This document shows, one piece after another, positions 62,098 through 64,000 of a stretch of 64,000 nucleotides of DNA. Each line of letters starts with the position of its first letter. Within the stretch, counting starts at the first letter, position 1. The position numbers and the translations under genes are program-made. The DNA is from Hansschlegelia beijingensis (GTDB lineage: Bacteria > Pseudomonadota > Alphaproteobacteria > Rhizobiales > Methylopilaceae). The notes below the pieces were generated by a model, which had not been told where the DNA came from, did no database searches, and was given only the letters and a program-made list of their open reading frames with translations. The stretch covers positions 186,001-250,000 of the forward strand of contig NZ_JACIDR010000001.1 of assembly GCF_014196425.1 (NCBI RefSeq), written 5' to 3'.

Positions 62098-64000
62098 ATG
62101 AACATCTCGAAGTTCTTCATCGACCGGCCCGTCTTCGCAGGCGTGCTGTCGACCGTCATCTTCCTCGCCGGCCTGCTGTCGCTGCGCGTGCTGCCGATCT
62201 CCGAATATCCGGACGTCGTGCCGCCGCAGATCGTGGTGCGCGCGACCTATCCGGGCGCGAGCCCGAAGGTCATCTCGGAAACCACCGCGACGCCGATCGA
62301 AGAGCAGATCAACGGCGTCGAGGACATGCTCTACATGGCCAGCCAGGCGACCACCGACGGCGTGATGACGCTGACGGTGACGTTCGCGCTCGGGACGGAT
62401 CCCGACAAGGCGCAGCAGCTTGTCCAGAACCGCGTCAGCCAGGCCGAGCCCCGGCTGCCCGCGGAGGTGAGGGCGCTCGGCGTCACGACGGTCAAATCAT
62501 CGCCCGACCTGACCCTCGTGGTGCATCTGACCTCGCCGAACGGCCGCTACGACATGACGTATCTGCGCAATTACGCGGTGCTCAACGTCAAGGACCGGCT
62601 GGCGCGCATTCCGGGCGTCGGGCAGGTCCAGCTGTTCGGCTCGGGCGACTATTCGATGCGCGTCTGGCTCGATCCGCAGAAGGTCGCGGAGAACGGGCTG
62701 TCGGCCTCCGACGTCGTCAACGAGATCCGCGCCCAGAACGTGCAGGCGGCGGCCGGCGCCGTGGGCGGCTCGCCGACGCCTTCGGACGTCGACCTGCAGC
62801 TCTCGCTGAACGCCCAGGGTCGGCTGCAGAGCGAGGAGGAGTTCGGCGACATCATCGTCAAGACGGGCGCGAACGGCGAGATCGTGCGGCTGCGCGACGT
62901 CGCGCGCATCGAGATGGGCGCCGCCGACTACGCGCTGCGCTCGCTGCTCGACAACAAGTCCGCCGTCGCGGTGCCGATCTTCCAGGCGCCGGGCTCGAAC
63001 GCCATCGAGATCGCCGACCGGGTGCGCGCCGAGATGGAGGACATCAAGGCCAACATGCCGGACGGCGTGGACTACTCGATCGTCTACGACACCACGCAGT
63101 TCGTGCGCGCCTCGATCGAGGCCGTGATCCACACGCTGCTCGAGGCGGTGGCGCTGGTGGTGCTCGTGGTCGTGCTGTTCCTGCAGACCTGGCGGGCCTC
63201 GATCATCCCGCTGGTCGCCGTGCCGGTCTCGGTGATCGGCACCTTCGCGGTGATGCACCTGCTCGGCTTCTCGATCAACGCGCTCAGCCTGTTCGGGCTG
63301 GTGCTGGCGATCGGCATCGTGGTCGACGACGCGATCGTCGTGGTCGAGAACGTCGAGCGCAACATCGAGGATGGGCTGCAGCCGCGCGACGCCGCGCTCA
63401 AGGCGATGCAGGAAGTGTCGGGACCGATCATCGCGATCGCGCTGGTGCTGGTCGCCGTGTTCGTGCCGCTCGCCTTCATCAGCGGCCTGACCGGGCAGTT
63501 CTACCGCCAGTTCGCGCTGACGATCGCGATCTCGACCGTGATCTCGGCGATCAACTCGCTCACCCTGTCGCCGGCGCTCGCCGCGCTGCTGCTGAAGGGC
63601 CACGGCGCGCCGAAGGACCGGCTGACCCGCTTCCTGGACTTCACGCTCGGCTGGTTCTTCCGCGGCTTCAATCGCGCCTTCGGCTGGGGCGCGCGCACCT
63701 ATGGCCGCGGCGTCACCTTCGCGATCGGCCGCAAGGCGGTGATGCTCGCGCTCTACGTCGTCCTGCTCGGCGTCACCGGGCACCTGTTCCGCGTGATCCC
63801 CGGCGGCTTCGTGCCGGCGCAGGACAAGCAGTATCTGGTCGGCTTCGCGCAGCTCCCCGACGCCGCAACCCTCGACCGCACCGAGAACGTCATCCGCCGC
63901 ATGGGCGACATCGCGCTCAAGCAGCCCGGCGTGCAGAGCGCGGTGGCCTTCCCGGGCCTGTCGATCAACGGCTTCACCAACTCGTCCAACGCCGGCATCG
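62098..64000 (+). CDS. RND efflux pump permease, HAE1 family, 3' end cut by window edge
   Basis: The first 634 codons are visible. MNISKFFIDRPVFAGVLSTV is the first helix; EYPDVVPPQIVVRATYPGA begins the porter domain; and the TM4 proton-relay helix GLVLAIGIVVDDAIVVVENV has the Asp-Asp pair. AIALVLVAVFVPLAFISGLTG follows. It exports drugs or other hydrophobic compounds using the proton gradient. Start behind GGGAG. It forms an operon with the adaptor despite the intervening repeat. Confidence 0.95.
   Translation, partial: MNISKFFIDRPVFAGVLSTVIFLAGLLSLRVLPISEYPDVVPPQIVVRATYPGASPKVISETTATPIEEQINGVEDMLYMASQATTDGVMTLTVTFALGTDPDKAQQLVQNRVSQAEPRLPAEVRALGVTTVKSSPDLTLVVHLTSPNGRYDMTYLRNYAVLNVKDRLARIPGVGQVQLFGSGDYSMRVWLDPQKVAENGLSASDVVNEIRAQNVQAAAGAVGGSPTPSDVDLQLSLNAQGRLQSEEEFGDIIVKTGANGEIVRLRDVARIEMGAADYALRSLLDNKSAVAVPIFQAPGSNAIEIADRVRAEMEDIKANMPDGVDYSIVYDTTQFVRASIEAVIHTLLEAVALVVLVVVLFLQTWRASIIPLVAVPVSVIGTFAVMHLLGFSINALSLFGLVLAIGIVVDDAIVVVENVERNIEDGLQPRDAALKAMQEVSGPIIAIALVLVAVFVPLAFISGLTGQFYRQFALTIAISTVISAINSLTLSPALAALLLKGHGAPKDRLTRFLDFTLGWFFRGFNRAFGWGARTYGRGVTFAIGRKAVMLALYVVLLGVTGHLFRVIPGGFVPAQDKQYLVGFAQLPDAATLDRTENVIRRMGDIALKQPGVQSAVAFPGLSINGFTNSSNAGI

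Noticed and set aside
62497-63783. A 428-codon minus-strand open frame opposite the RND pump
   Set aside because: The plus strand is an unmistakable AcrB-like pump; the minus frame is a low-complexity His/Asp/Arg product.

Overview
The window looks like the chromosome of a GC-rich alphaproteobacterium, most likely of the order Hyphomicrobiales (Rhizobiales). The evidence is high G+C with near-continuous coding, Omp25/RopB-type outer-membrane proteins, the MoxR/DUF58/BatA cluster divergent from DUF1285-Nudix-DUF6111-cca, the lgt/COG1565/pgeF cluster, and an adjacent urt-ure locus. The genus cannot be read from the sequence. No rRNA or tRNA gene, CRISPR array, prophage or insertion sequence was recognised.

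Layout: 0-6.2 kb holds a MoxR ATPase, a DUF58 protein and a BatA/DUF4159-type membrane protein (cut at the left edge), divergent from DUF1285, a CoA pyrophosphatase, DUF6111 and cca. 6.2-11.6 kb has hemF, trmL, the cytochrome bc1 operon petABC and a methylthioadenosine phosphorylase. 11.6-19 kb carries two MaoC-like genes (one frameshifted), ychF, pth, L25, prs, pgeF, an NDUFAF7-like methyltransferase and lgt. 19-30.6 kb has a DUF1176 protein, a CPA2 antiporter, ubiK, a YbjN protein, proC, a TetR regulator, csaA, a catB-type acetyltransferase with lower G+C, an EnvZ/OmpR-like two-component pair, a MarR regulator and ilvE. 30.7-34.1 kb is uvrC-pgsA-moaD-moaE. 34.5-37.7 kb is a tandem array of four Omp25-like beta-barrel genes with clear terminators. 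37.8-48.7 kb is mixed: a BON-LysM protein, GST, a cold-shock protein, rlmJ, a secreted RNase T2 group, a PLP decarboxylase, a second DUF1176 protein, BA14K and DUF3072 proteins, manC and an AbrB-family membrane protein.

The right part (48.7-60.6 kb) is a nitrogen module. An apparent single minus-strand operon, urtABCDE-ureD-ureAB-ureC-ureE-ureF-ureG, couples a urea ABC transporter to a urease with a fused gamma/beta subunit. A nickel-permease-like gene (hupE/ureJ) is divergent. Both sides of the divergent spacer carry sequences with the exact GG-N10-GC spacing of sigma-54 promoters, which fits nitrogen control. Urea would be imported by Urt, nickel by HupE/UreJ, and the UreDEFG chaperones would mature UreABC. 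The window ends in an RND efflux operon (adaptor plus truncated pump) with a palindromic operator in its promoter.

No wholly new system could be demonstrated. The best leads are the back-to-back sigma-54 promoters, a family of palindromic repeats in operon spacers (one reaching the 5' end of ureF), a frameshifted maoC-like gene, three convergent gene pairs sharing one CTAG for both stop codons, the four-gene porin array, and a secreted four-cysteine protein coupled to RNase T2.
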